Assembly: GCF_030035675.1 (NCBI RefSeq)
Contig: NC_084492.1
Location: 26,556,261 to 26,620,260, forward strand
DNA from: Rhineura floridana
Taxonomy: Eukaryota > Chordata > Lepidosauria > Squamata > Rhineuridae
Direction: 5' to 3'
DNA length: 64,000 bases
Shown: positions 11,592 to 22,564 of the stretch, one piece after another
Numbering within the stretch: position 1 is the stretch's first letter
How the letters are laid out: the number at the start of each line of letters is the position of its first letter
Made by a program: the position numbers and the translations under genes
Notes under the pieces: generated by a model
Told to the model about the DNA's origin: nothing
Seen by the model: the letters and a program-made list of their open reading frames with translations, nothing else
The model's database searches: none

Positions 11592-12021
11592 TAGGAATGT
11601 CAATTTCAGTTCTTTTAGTTGCTCATTGTTCCACTCTTAAATTCAGTTTTCCACATTTCTGCAGTGATTTGCCATTTTTTTAAAAAATCCTCATGAAAAT
11701 TCTCCAGCAGTGCAAATTTCTCCTAATAAACACATTTTTGTAGGCAGTTTTGACTAATGTACACATTTTTGCAAACAATCTCTCAACATACAATGCATTT
11801 TTGTATGCCATTTTCACTCATATATTCATTTTTATGCACACTTCCCCCTAACATATGCATTTTTGTAAACATTGGTTGGTTGGCAAACAGCACTGCAGAA
11901 TGTGACTAAGGGCAAATTGTGAAGGATGGCTGTGCTTCGCTTCCCATATAGTTTCAGAAAGTGCAAATTTGATCGATTCAGCTTGAAATGCAACCTGAAT
12001 AGAATTTCTCACTGATCTCTA
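11592..12021 (-). mobile_element. Ac-like hAT MITE, full length
   Basis: Starts taggaatgtcaatttcag and ends cactgatctcta; the interior order is the inverse of 18293-18731. The flanks gcaatgac and aagatgac match at 5 of 8. Confidence 0.75.
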
Positions 12022-12024
12022 AAG

Positions 12025-12472
12025 ATGACAAAAGCAATGTCATGCTTTACATCAGTCCTCTGCTATATCTACTGGCACATCTAACCAATTGTAGGATGGA
12101 TCTGTAAGCGACCATATGTGATCAGCAGCTGCCACTCTAAGAAGAGAGATCAGTGGACCAAACCCCTACTTGCCATAGTAGCTTGCTAGAAGTCCTCTTC
12201 CAACAACTATCATTCCCACCCCACATCGGTCTTCTAGGGCAGCAATTGCAGGTCAGATATGGCTGAGACATTACTAGCTGCTGACCCCCAATATATAATT
12301 TTGGATAGTACGGCCAGGAGGTTTAGGAGGAACATCTGGGGGCTATCACCACTGCTCCCCCTTCCCAGCATCTGCTGCCTGAGGTGGCCGTCTCACTCTG
12401 CCTAACGATAGGGCCTGCTCTAAAAGCAATATCCCAACAATTGCTATAGCAAGGAAGTAAACATAAGATCAA

Positions 12473-12519
<47 letters not shown>

Positions 12520-13065
12520 ACACTGCTGCTGTTAATTTCATCAACTGCCATCCCTTCTGGTCAATGAACAGGTTCTCTTATAATAAAAATGTTACTCTCA
12601 AATAATGAATAGCAAGACGCTCGCTTCATGTCGGTGTGCAAACATTAGGCACAGAGATGCAACTCTTTCCACCCACACATATTTTTTGTTGTGGGGGTAA
12701 ATGGTGCTCATTGAATACCAAAGGAAGAACTACAGTGAAAAAGCATTTGATGATCAATTCATTTTTAATGAAGCAGAAAAGCCTTTCCGTCGGTGGTGGC
12801 GGAGAAATGGCATCACTATTCTGCCAGCCTGCCTTCTATAAAAAGAATATATGAAATACAGCCAAGGGTGGGAATGCAAGGGCCATTTAAAGAACCATCA
12901 CTAACATCAGATGATATATAGAAAGATGTTTAACCTCTTGAGGGACTCCTGAAACGAATCTGAAATGCATTTGTCTTATTTGTCCCCTCAAAGAGCATCT
13001 AAGTTCTTTGTTTCCTATGCTTCACCTTCTCAGAATGAGACAGCTATCCTTGGGGTTAGGTTTAG
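12025..13065. other. No gene; simple repeat only
   Basis: Apart from the (GA)n run at 12476-12515 I see no exon or named repeat. Confidence 0.4.
12476..12515. repeat. (GA)n microsatellite
   Basis: About 40 bp of near-pure AG dinucleotides. Confidence 0.95.
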
Positions 13066-13069
13066 GCAG

Positions 13070-13363
13070 CAGTGGCTGGTACACATGGGGACTGGTGGGG
13101 CAGAGGTTGGAGGCCAACAGCAGGTGGAGCCAGAGCCAACAGTGGGCAGAGGCAACTAATTCTATTTTTACAGTATCCCCATCCTCCTCCCCATTGAGTT
13201 TCACAAGGGCAAAACAACTGCCACTAAAGTGGAGGAAGCTGATAAGAGGTGCCACCCCTTGGACTGGTTGCAAGTAAGAATGTGGGCAGGTGGAGGCTGG
13301 CTGAGAGCAGACTCAGGTTGGTTGGGCAGTGCCCCATCTGCCCTAACTGAGCAGCCTCTGCTG
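13070..13363. mobile_element. hAT MITE (CAGTGG.GGCTGG family)
   Basis: Ends CAGTGGCTGG and CAGCCTCTGCTG are inverted. The interior (gtggagccagagccaac, gccaccccttggactggttg) matches 34751-35040. I did not find a convincing target duplication. Confidence 0.7.
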
Positions 13364-13384
13364 GTTGAGGGTTGGATGGATCTG

Positions 13385-13670
13385 CCAGTCTCCGTTTCTC
13401 ATTTTTTTACACTGTGAAGTTCAGTTCACCACATTTCCACATCATTTTGTTAATTTTTTTTAAAGTCCTCATGAAAATTTGTCAGTGTTTAAGCCTGCAT
13501 TTCTCCTGATATATGCATTTGTATCCATTTCTATCTAGTATAGCACTCTTCCCTAATATATCACATTTTGTAAGTCATTTTCACTAATATATGCATTTTT
13601 ATGTACACTTTCCACTAACATATGCATTTTTGTACAAATTTTTTGGTTGGGGAACTGCTTCAGAGAAATG
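13385..13670 (-). mobile_element. Ac-like hAT MITE, partial
   Basis: Motifs agtcctcatgaaaatttgtc, atttctcctgatatatgc, actaatatatgcatttttat and acatatgcatttttgtac in the inverse order of the family. The CATCCCTA terminus is missing. Confidence 0.75.
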
Positions 13671-13691
13671 CAGATGGGCCACTCCAGCAGG

Positions 13692-13723
<32 letters not shown>

Positions 13724-13764
13724 ACGCATGCGCGTGCATGCGTGTGTGTGTGAGAGAGAGAGAA
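13692..13764. repeat. (TG)n/(GA)n compound microsatellite
   Basis: A TG tract of about 30 bp, an alternating purine-pyrimidine spacer (gcacgcatgcgcgtgcatgc), a second TG tract, then GA. The alternating run is of the Z-DNA-forming type. Confidence 0.95.
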
Positions 13765-13769
13765 TGTCA

Positions 13770-14690
13770 TTTTGGCTACATAAGGATTCACCCTTGGAGA
13801 GAGAGAGTGCACCCTTAGTATGTGGGATATGTTTTTGGCAATTCATATCCATTGATCTCCACTCCAGAAGATTACACTGGTCTTTCCATGCTTGCTTCGC
13901 TTTTTTTCAGCAGCCACTACAAACAGCATTAATCTGTGGATAATAAATTTATTTATCCACATCAGCCAGGAAGAAGGGGGAAATATATTGTCAGGAAAAG
14001 AGATCTGGGAGTGCAGGAAGAAGCGTGCTGGGAAACATTTGTCCAAACAAATCTCAGGGATGTTGTCATCATGTTATTATAAAGACGCCAAAGTGAGAAC
14101 CTTAACAGTCAGGCCCTAGATGTCTTCCTCTGCCCCACCATTGCAGATGGGAATTTGCTTCTCTGGTGCATGCTTCAATGCTACCATTGCAGGTGGCCAG
14201 TGGGTGGTATTGCAACTATCGGCTCAGCAGGGGTCAGGTGATCCAGGTGGGACCAATAGAATCCTAGCTGGTTTTATAAATAGTCTGACTCTAGGTCAAC
14301 CTCTTCAATTTGAGGAATGCATAATTTGGGTGTGGAATGAGCTCTCAAGCTGCACTTGTCTGGCCTGACTGAGTCACTGAGGAACACAGAACCAGGATAC
14401 TGCAATTTTGCCTAAATGGAAAGTTGACACATCCATGAAATGGCAGTGTTTACATTGCCTAGCTCTGGAGTGACTGTACATCTGGAGTCAAAATAGAAGC
14501 CAGCACTGAAACCCAGGGAAATAGCTGCTTCATAAGAGTAACAGGCTGCAGTGCTGCACAAAGTCTGGACTGTTTGCTCTGAATTATTTTCTCTACCAGC
14601 ACCATTATAATCGATAATGTACAGTGATGTCTGCAAGATACAACCAGGGAAAGTTCCCACAACAGCTTCCTAGACTACTGATTCAATAAT
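13770..14690. other. No gene recognised
   Basis: No exon or clear repeat; short frames on both strands lack any family resemblance. Confidence 0.4.
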
Positions 14691-14699
14691 GTTGATGGC

Positions 14700-15193
14700 C
14701 AGAGCCAGCACCAGATTGCAGCGGGTCCTTGGACACCAGACTGCAATGTGCCCTTGAAAGCAGTGGAGGCGGCAATGTGGTGGCACTACTGCCACTGCGG
14801 CCAGGGGCTGAAATAGACCCAGAGGTGTCAGAGCATTAGCGCACTGTGCACACATGGCTGCCATCACCCAAGATGCCGGAGGGGGTTGATGGCCCAGCCA
14901 CCATCTTGGAAGATGGCAAGCATGCACACACAGCATGCTGATGCAGCAACATGGTGACATGATAAGTAGCGTGGACAGCCAGCACTGGCAGAAGGGGGGT
15001 GCTCCCTGGGAGGGTGGCTCCCCCACCACAATCTGCACCAGCACTGGGTCACGGGGTGCACACTTTGTAACCCCATGCTACCATGGATTGCAGAGAGGAA
15101 GCTACATCTGCTCAGCCACAGCAGAAGTGGCCCCTGTCAGCTGCAGGGCCCTTGGCCAGTGGCCAACCTGGCCACCCACTGGTGCCGGGCCTG
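14700..15193. mobile_element. hAT MITE (CAGGGC...GGCCCTG family), diverged
   Basis: Ends CAGAGCCAGCACCAGATTGC and CACTGGTGCCGGGCCTG are inverted. The flanks ttgatggc and ttgatggt match at 7 of 8. The gccatcacccaagatg / ccatcttggaagatggc hairpin of the family is in the middle. Confidence 0.85.
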
Positions 15194-15199
15194 TTGATG

Positions 15200-15960
15200 G
15201 TGATGAGTGAGTGAGCCATTTATGCCAATGGATCCCTGTTCAATTGCACTTCTGTGCCTTTGCTGTTTGTTATGCAAGCCTATCTGGGAGGAGCAGACTC
15301 GGCTGCGGTCTCTGAAAATGAATCATAACCCAGAGACCAGTGAGTCCTTTGTTTTCTTCTCCTGCCTATTTGCTTTTCTTTGGCGCATCCAATGAGATGC
15401 TCCACAAGCTTTTGTGTGGCAGACTGGCATATATTTTGAGCCAACTAGCTCCATTCTGGCTAACAGCTGCCTAGGTTGTTGAATAAGGCTACAGGCTCTC
15501 ATATTTGGTTTGAGATTATCTTGTCCCATTTCAGCTGCCCGTCCTCACACAGTGCCTCCATGTGGGGAATCAGTCCCATGGCATTCTAAGTCGGATGCTC
15601 TGCCAAACAGCACTGAGTCTGAATAAGAGTCCTCTGCCATAAATCAAGTCCTTTTGTGAAGATTTTGGATTCTGTTCCTGACACTCCATCATTCATTTCC
15701 TAAGTAAAGGCTGGTCCAGACATTTGGCCCAGCAGTAATGGCACATCAGAGCTGGCAGTCTAAAAATGAATTGTGAAGCAGGCAAGCAGGTACACAGGGA
15801 GAGGCAGCCAGAGAGAGCTTAGTCTGAGCAAATGAGGACCCAAGACAGAGTCAGCAGCTTTATAAGGCAAGGTGGAACTAGGGGTGGGCCAAAACAGCCA
15901 CTTAAAGGGGGGGAGAGGGTTCAGGGGCAGTGCAACAGCCAAAACTTACAATATTCTGTT
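15200..15960. other. No gene recognised
   Basis: No supportable exon, RNA gene or repeat. Confidence 0.4.
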
Positions 15961-15970
15961 CTGAGATGTA

Positions 15971-16496
15971 CAGTATTGTAGTGGCAAATCCAGAAGTGTA
16001 GGGTTCCTTCATGAGAGTCACAACCACGCCGTCTTCTAAGATGATACAGTACAACCTTCTAAGATTATAAAATAATCTAGCCAGTTATGTATACTGTTTT
16101 CTGCTTCTCTGTTACTCCTTTCTCCTATCCTTTCCCACTGTCAGAGATATTGTTTGAATTAACGAACTGAGTGTCTACATGTTTATCTCCTGCTGCTACC
16201 AAACTGCTTGATGATGTAGATGGGATGCTATCATCAGGATTCACTGTCTTTTCCTCTGGAGTTACAGTATCGTCACTCTCCACAACTTGTCGTGGCTTTT
16301 TGAAGAAGACATTAATAAAGGCTTGCTTGCAATTGATACTCACTGGGACTCTTTTCAGTGGCTAACACACTCCCCTTTCATGCTGAGTGGCTCATAGGAT
16401 GCTGGAGACATAGGGTCCCTGCTGGCATCTTGACCCCCAAAAAAGTAAGACACACACACAAGGGACCCCATACAACTACACCCCTGGAAATGCAGC
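15971..16496 (-). mobile_element. hAT element (CAGGGGTGTAGTTG family) with possible transposase remnant
   Basis: Ends cagtattgtagtggcaaatc and caactacacccctg match the short family members at 50893-51346 and 53891-54280. The flanks gagatgta and gaaatgca match at 6 of 8. Unlike the short members, its middle (about 16125-16343, minus strand) holds an open frame: SINCKQAFINVFFKKPRQV, an acidic/serine-rich linker (ESDDTVTPEEK, SIPSTSSSS), then a stop. FF.KKPR followed by a Ser/Glu-rich linker resembles the N terminus of hAT or ZMYM-like transposases. I see no zinc finger or catalytic residues, so this would be a leftover of a longer parent. Confidence 0.7.
16125..16343 (-). pseudogene. Possible hAT transposase N-terminal fragment
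   Basis: A 72-codon frame inside the hAT element at 15971-16496. The basic KKPR patch and acid/serine-rich linker are suggestive only. Sister elements lack this insert, so it is probably retained from a coding ancestor. Chance is the main alternative. Confidence 0.35.
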
Positions 16497-16499
16497 AAC

Positions 16500-17610
16500 C
16501 AGAACTGCATTTCCTGATCACCCACTACCAGCTCACACCCTATTAGCATATATGTGAAGTTAGGATTTTCTTGTCCCAATGATGCTCCAGGCGAGTTATG
16601 TATCCCTAAATCCAGTTGCTAATAAGCTGGTGGTTCACACATATCAATGTGCTTTCAATTCACCTGATAGCCAAAGCCCTACCTCCTCTCAACAGCAGCA
16701 AATGAATGCAGGTGATCAGGCAAACTGCATACATTAGCATGCACAAATTATGGCTCATATTCGACACAACTCCAGAGTAAAAGGTGGTTGCTGGAAGTGG
16801 GTTGGTTACACTTTTTATTCAAGGGAGATAGAGAAACATAACCTAATATACATTTGCAACCACAATTGCAAATGGCAAGAAGATCCATCTGCTTCCAGCA
16901 GGCACCAATGTCTTCACCATTCTGACAGTTCGTCACTTGGGACATGTTTTATTCATGCCTTCATGCCCTCCTTGTACATCTGAGGTATTCAGATGTGTCA
17001 TTGCTAATTAGTATTACACCAGCAAGAGGAAATGCCCTTTCCCCACCAGCTCTCAAACTCTGCTTCCTTCCTGTTCCCACAATCCTGTTTTCATAACAAA
17101 AGACCTAGCAGAAATGACAAAGCATCGCAGTAGGAGATCTTGTCAAGCAGCCTGATTTACAATCAGCAGAATACCTAGCTAGGATGATTCCAAGTGAAAC
17201 ATTTCAAATGGAAAGGGAGGTGCATTCCCTTGAAGAACATGGAGATCTGAGAACTACAATTTAGCCTTGTTGAGGCACTTGCTTTGAGCAGAAAACAACA
17301 GATAATAGAAATTATTCCCCTCCCCGTTTTGAATGATGGCCACCTGGTTTTGGCTTTGCAATGCTATGGTAAATTGCACTCTGATTTTAAAAAGGTTCCT
17401 TTTTAATCATTCAAGATTAACCTCGCAAAAAGTGAGCTTGTAGAATCATAGCACTTCTGCTTTTCCCCCTTTTTATGTGTTTATTTATTGGTGTGTTATC
17501 ACACACAAAAAAACTTTGCTTTGTCTTGGAGCCAGAGAGCTTTATAGCTAAGCAGGGATTTGCTGAATCCAGATCCACTAGTCCAAATCCATGTGCTACA
17601 TTCCTATGGC
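16500..17610. other. No gene recognised
   Basis: No exon, RNA gene or named repeat supported. Confidence 0.4.
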
Positions 17611-17617
17611 TCCAAGA

Positions 17618-17753
17618 CAGGTGTAGGGAACCTTTTGCCCTTCAGGTGTTGCTGAAATACAACTCCTATCAGCCCCAGCAAGCATGACCAAGGCATGATG
17701 GGAGCTGTAGTTCAGCAACATCGGGGGGATGGGGGAAAGTCTCCCCACACCTG
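17618..17753. mobile_element. hAT MITE (CAGGGGTGGGGAACC family), clean copy with 7/8 duplication
   Basis: The copy runs from CAGGTGTAGGGAACCTTTTG to CTCCCCACACCTG. Flanks ctccaaga and ctccaagt match at 7 of 8. The arms share the actacaactcc...ggagctgtagttcagcaaca palindrome. This copy fixes the family as hAT-like. Confidence 0.9.
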
Positions 17754-17759
17754 CTCCAA

Positions 17760-18290
17760 GTTGTAAGCTTGACTTGAGCTGTGAGCACATTAGTTGTCTA
17801 CAGCAAAGCATTTCCATTGGCCACACCTGGAAGGGCAATGGGTTGATCTGCCAATCAGATGCGAAATCTGTGTGAATCTGAATTAAAACAGAAAAAAATG
17901 CACTTGAGCTGCTCCCACCAGGTTTTACAGTAAAATTAAAAAAAGGTGGGGTTTGACTAGTGTTGTGTGCCTCCACTTTCAGAAGAGAGAGGTGGGGACA
18001 CACTGGAACCAGCAGAACCGTGAGTGTGTCTCTGCTCTTAGGGATCAATCCAAATCCATTTGCAGCACTCCAGGGAGTGGGGTTGGATGGTGTGGCAGTG
18101 TTGCTCCACCCAGCCCTGCCAGCCTCTGCCCATGGAGTGACACCAGTAGAATTCCTCATTCCAGCCACCAGATGTGTGGATAGCTGGAAGTGCTGCCAAT
18201 GGGATCCCTGCTATCCATGGAAAGGCCAGAAAGAGGATCTAAGGCAGCCCAGAACCCACTGGATTCTGAGCAGACCCTACTGGTGACACA
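17760..18290. other. No gene recognised
   Basis: A long minus-strand frame (17596-18168, 190 codons) covers this stretch and the MITE. Its translation is compositionally odd and resembles nothing; I treat it as chance. Confidence 0.5.
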
Positions 18291-18292
18291 TT

Positions 18293-18731
18293 TAGGGATG
18301 GGCAAGAAATTCTATTCAGTTCTCAAGCTAAACCTGTCAGGTTCACACTTTCTGAAACAATATGAGAGCCGAAACACAGCCATCCTTGGAAATGCTCACT
18401 TATTTGAATGTTGCAAACTATTTGTCAATCAAACAATGTTTTCAAAAAAAGCATATGTTAGGGGAATGTATGCATAAAAATGAACATGTGAGTGAAAACA
18501 GCGCACAAAAGTACATTATATGACAAGAAATTCCTTGAACAAATGTGTGCAATAGTCAAAACTGCCTACAAATATGTGTTTATTAGGAGAAATTCAAACG
18601 AAAATACTGGAGAATTTTCATGAGGATTTTTTAAAAAACAAAACCGCAAATTACTGCAGAAATGTGGAGAACTGAATTTAAGATTGGAAAAATAAGAAAC
18701 AGAGAAAACCAACAGGTCTTTCCCATCTCTA
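18293..18731 (+). mobile_element. Ac-like hAT MITE, full length
   Basis: Runs TAGGGATGGGCAAG to CCCATCTCTA, about 440 bp, with family landmarks gaaacacagccatcctt, aaacaatgttttc, gaattttcatgaggattttt and actgaatttaagattgg. The flanks do not match well, so the insertion is old. Confidence 0.75.
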
Positions 18732-19044
18732 GTTATGTGACTACTTTGAGCCCAATTTGGGACTGATCCCTGCAGCTTCTCTCTCTCTCCTCCCTCCACT
18801 TCTATACTGGTCAGAGTGAGCAGCAGAGCTGCAGATATGTCAGCGATGGCCCTGCCACTTCCTGGCCACAATTTGTATTGCCACCTAAGTCATTCTCAAA
18901 ACAGACCCATGGAAAGCAATGGTATTAGTGAGTTGTATCTAACTAAGTCCTACCCAGGGCAGACTCACTGAAATGAATGAACCTAAGTTAGTCATATTCA
19001 ATAACTTCAGTGAGTCTCCTTCGAATAGAACTAGCACTGAATCC

Positions 19045-19215
19045 CACTGATGATGATTAAAAATTCCTATCCCACTCTTCTTCCCGGAAGGAGCCCAAGG
19101 CGGCAAACAAAAACACTAAAAGCACTCTAAAACATCTTAAAAACAAAATACTTTAAAACATGTTAAAACAAAACATCTTTTAAAAAAAAAGCTTTAAAAA
19201 CATCTTAATTCCAAC
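19045..19215 (-). mobile_element. L2-type LINE tail
   Basis: Plus strand: cctatcccactcttcttccc, ggagcccaaggcggcaaac, then A-rich repeats of aaacatcttaaaa. This is the inverse of the tail at 24000-24210. Confidence 0.75.
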
Positions 19216-19219
19216 AAAG

Positions 19220-19825
19220 GTGCACACTGCAGCACAACTAACTTAAATCCACTGATTTCAACTGATCTCTTCCAAGTATGACTTAGCAGATTTAACCTTT
19301 GTTGCATCCTGATTCAGGTAAAGAAAGGAAGTTATGGCTCTAGGCATCTATAACTATAGCTGCAGCTTCCCAGTGACACCCAAAGGAGCACAGTTTTCAG
19401 CTCCTATGATTACCCCAGTCATTGTTGCATTTTCCATGCGAATAACTCCCCAGAGACACAGAAGTGGAATGTACAGTGTTCTTTATTGAATGTCTGACCC
19501 GTCCCCAATTATTCGTTGTTAAAAAAAAAAAAAGATGTCTCAGTTTCAGAACTGTGAGAAAACACAGAGTGGGGCGAGACTGTGCTGACATCTGCAGATG
19601 ATAAGGACAGCTTGAAATAACTAGATGCTGCTCAGCACTGTCAAATGAAGGTAGAATTAACAAACTTGGCATTGCTCATGCTGACAGTTCTACCATGGCT
19701 TCCCCCACCCCTTTCAAGTCTCTAAATAAACATTGCCAGAGAGAAAATCTTGGGGGGAAATGACTGGAAAAGTGACTTCAACTGTCAAAGACAAGAAGTG
19801 AAAATAAGACCCTAACACAGCCTTC
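19220..19825. other. No gene recognised
   Basis: No exon or repeat identified. Confidence 0.4.
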
Positions 19826-19827
19826 GC

Positions 19828-19886
19828 TCCAGATGTTGCTGAATCAAAGTTCCCATAATCCCTGACTGTTGGCCATGGTGGTTGGG
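19828..19886. mobile_element. hAT-type MITE fragment
   Basis: Contains ctccagatgttgctgaatc, cccataatccctgactgttg and gccatggtggttgggg, the left half of the CAGGGGTGGGGAACC family. Its end is cut by the Ac-like insertions. Confidence 0.6.
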
Positions 19887-19894
19887 GCTAGGAA

Positions 19895-20333
19895 TAGGGA
19901 CAGGGAAGAAATTTGATTCAGTTCACATTTAAAGTCGAATCTATCAGATGTACACCTTCCAAAACAATACGTGAACCAAAGCACAGCCATCCTTCAAAAT
20001 GCACACATACCCAAATTTTGCAATGCAGTTCTCCAACCAAATGATGTCTACAAAAATGCATATATTAGGAGAAAGTCTGCATGAAATCAGGCATACTAAT
20101 GAAAATAACGTATAAAACATGCATTATATTAGGAGAAATTGATGCAAAAATGTGTACCTTAGTCAAAACTGCACATACAAAAAATGTGTTTATTAGGAGA
20201 AATTTGCATTAAAATACTAATGAATTTCCATGCTTTTTTAATGTAAATTTTTGCAGAAATATGGAGAACTGAATTTATGAATGAAAAAATAAGAAACTGA
20301 GAGAACAGAAATTGACAGATCCTTCCATCCCTA
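19895..20333 (+). mobile_element. Ac-like hAT MITE with perfect 8-bp duplication, inserted into a relative
   Basis: The copy runs from TAGGGACAGGGAAG to CTTCCATCCCTA and is flanked by gctaggaa on both sides (19887-19894 and 20334-20341). The right duplication overlaps the first bases (TAGGAATG) of the next element, so this copy landed in the terminal repeat of an older relative. The interior is A/T-rich and non-coding. Confidence 0.9.
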
Positions 20334-20335
20334 GC

Positions 20336-20687
20336 TAGGAATGGGCCAATCTGTCAGTTTCAGTTTCTGTCAGTTTCTCATTTTTTCCAATCTTCACTCT
20401 TTTAAATGCTAATTTCTCCAAACATACACATTTTGCAAAGCAATTTTCCCTACTATAGTGCATTTTCTGCTTGTTAGTTTCACTAATATGTGCATTTTAT
20501 GCACACTTTGCCCTTGTGTATGCATTTTTTGTACACGTTACTTGGCTGCAAAACCGCATTGCAAGAATCAGAGAAGTGAGAATTTTGATGGATGGCTGTG
20601 TATTGGTTTGCATGCTGTTTCAGAAAGTGAACATCAGGTAGATTCGCTTTTAAATTTGAACTGAATCAAATGTCTTCCCCATCCCTA
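20336..20687 (-). mobile_element. Ac-like hAT MITE, older resident copy
   Basis: The copy runs TAGGAATGGGCC to CCCATCCCTA in inverse orientation. With the younger insertion removed, its flanks would be gttggggc (19881-19888) and gctggagc (20688-20695), matching at 6 of 8. It is shorter than the 440-bp norm. Confidence 0.85.
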
Positions 20688-20699
20688 GCTGGAGCTCAT

Positions 20700-21320
20700 G
20701 TGTGCTGGTGTTCTGCAACATCTAGAGGGGCACATCTTAGGAAAGGCTATCCTAACAGAATGTAGTCCAGGCAGTATTATTAAATGCTTCTTTGGAACAG
20801 TCTTAGCAGTGCAAGTCAATGCACTGACCCCAACATTCTGAGCTGTCACCATTTAACTGTTTCAGTCACATGATCTAACTGGCAGTTCCCAGAGCTATGA
20901 GGACAACATGGGGAGTGCAAAGAGAAACTGGGCCGACATCCACAGTCAGGTCAAAATAACCCGGTGCCACTCAGTGGTGACAATGCTAAGTCTGTTACTT
21001 TCTTCTTACATCCGACAGCGTCAAATTAGTGCGTTGACAGTGTGGCTCAGGTCCATCCAGTCAGAGGCCTGGTTTAAGGAATGTTATTGGTAGGCACGTG
21101 GCACCCAAGGAAATAAAAAGGGGAGGTATGCTGATTGCTATGAAAACAATAAGGAAAACAACTCCCCCCCAATAAGTGCCAACTGTTATTGGTGCACAAT
21201 GCTTTTTGGAAAGGATTCTTACTGGCTGCAGGGCTGATCTAAAAACAATCACATGGGCATTTTATACATTATATAAGAACCAACTTGTTCTTATGTACTT
21301 GTTCTTGTGTACTTGTTGGA
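20700..21320. other. No gene recognised
   Basis: No exon or repeat supported. Confidence 0.4.
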
Positions 21321-21324
21321 TTGT

Positions 21325-21515
21325 CAGATTATGACTGGGGAAGCCTGGGTTCAAATCCAGCCACAAAGAGAGCTGGGTAATAATGGCTAGTCATGGTCTC
21401 TCAGCCACCCTTATCTTCCAGGATTATTGTAAAGATAAAATGAAGATGGAAGGAACCATGTATGTCACATTGAGCTACTTGGAGAAATGGTGGGGATATA
21501 AATGTAGTAAAATAA
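21325..21515 (+). mobile_element. tRNA-derived SINE with L2-like tail
   Basis: The B box is gggttcaaatccagcc, followed by tctcagccacccttatcttc, ggattattgtaaagataaaa, and the tail gtggggatataaatgtagta. This is the common squamate type with a LINE-derived end. The inverse copy is at 32075-32305. Confidence 0.8.
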
Positions 21516-21924
21516 AAACAAAGTTATTATGAATCTTCCAATTCTTTTTAAAAAATGATAATTTAAAAAAAATTCCAGTGCAAATTCTCAGACAGACTGT
21601 TTAAATGGATAATTATTCACGTTTAAAACAATATTCCACATGTAGCCCCCAAGTTTTTTAATTCAACCCAAATTGAGGGTTGCAGGGGCTGTTGCTTGTG
21701 TGCATCTCTTGAGAAAGGACATCTAAGACTTGACAGCTTTCTTTGACTTTGAGTGGGTGAACTTACAGATCAGCTGATCAACAATATTTCAATTATTTTG
21801 TACGCCAACCCTGGCTCCTACAGGGTGATATAGAAATGCAATCAAAACTAATAAAATAATTATCACAATAATTGGAATGCTATTTACCATAATAGCTGTT
21901 ATTTACAATTCATTTATTGTTAAT

Positions 21925-22560
21925 GATTTTTATTTATTTAATTCTCTACCTGTCCCTCACTATGTGGTCTCAGAGCAGGTTACACTAATTTTAAAAAAAC
22001 AACATTAAAAAGTTAAAACAGATTACAATTAAGAGAACAGGGAGGAATCTATATCTATATCCAGGCTTTTGCTTTTTCTTTTTGGGGGGGGCGGGGGGAA
22101 TGGAGTACTGGCACCTCTTTTTTTTTCTGCCCATGGTAACCATTTTGTGTTGGCCCCCAAAGCACTCTTACTGAGGTATGAGTACCAGCTCCACATTTTT
22201 GACCAAAAAAGCACTATTTATATCTGTATCAGGTGTCAAAGGCAAGGGTAAAGAGATGCATCTTCGGCATATGACAAAAACTATACAATGAAGGCTCTGA
22301 TGCACCTCTGTAGGGAGGGAATTCCTCAGTTTAGGATATGACACAAAGAATATCCTCTCCCAGGCCACCGCCACCCCCCAAAAAAACCTTCTGAGTGCAG
22401 CAGAACTACCAAGAGAGCCCTTTTTGCCAGTCTCAACACCCAGGAGCGTCTGTAGGGAAGGAGGTAGTCTTTCAGATATTTGAGATCTAAGTCATGTTGC
22501 ACTTTAAACACTGCTGGAAGCACCATGAATAGACCCTGTTTTAAAGCAGAAGTGGGGAAG
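21925..22560 (-). mobile_element. LINE 3' region, L2-like, decayed
   Basis: Inverted tail: tttatttaattctctacctg, ggtctcagagcaggttacac. Further right, ggagggaattcctcagttta and gcactttaaacactgc resemble antisense LINE 3' coding and UTR. A 119-codon minus frame here is not convincing as a protein. Confidence 0.55.
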
Positions 22561-22564
22561 AGAC

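Noticed and set aside
17596-18168. 190-codon minus-strand frame
   Set aside because: It runs through a hAT MITE and non-coding flank; the translation resembles no family and has no conserved motif.
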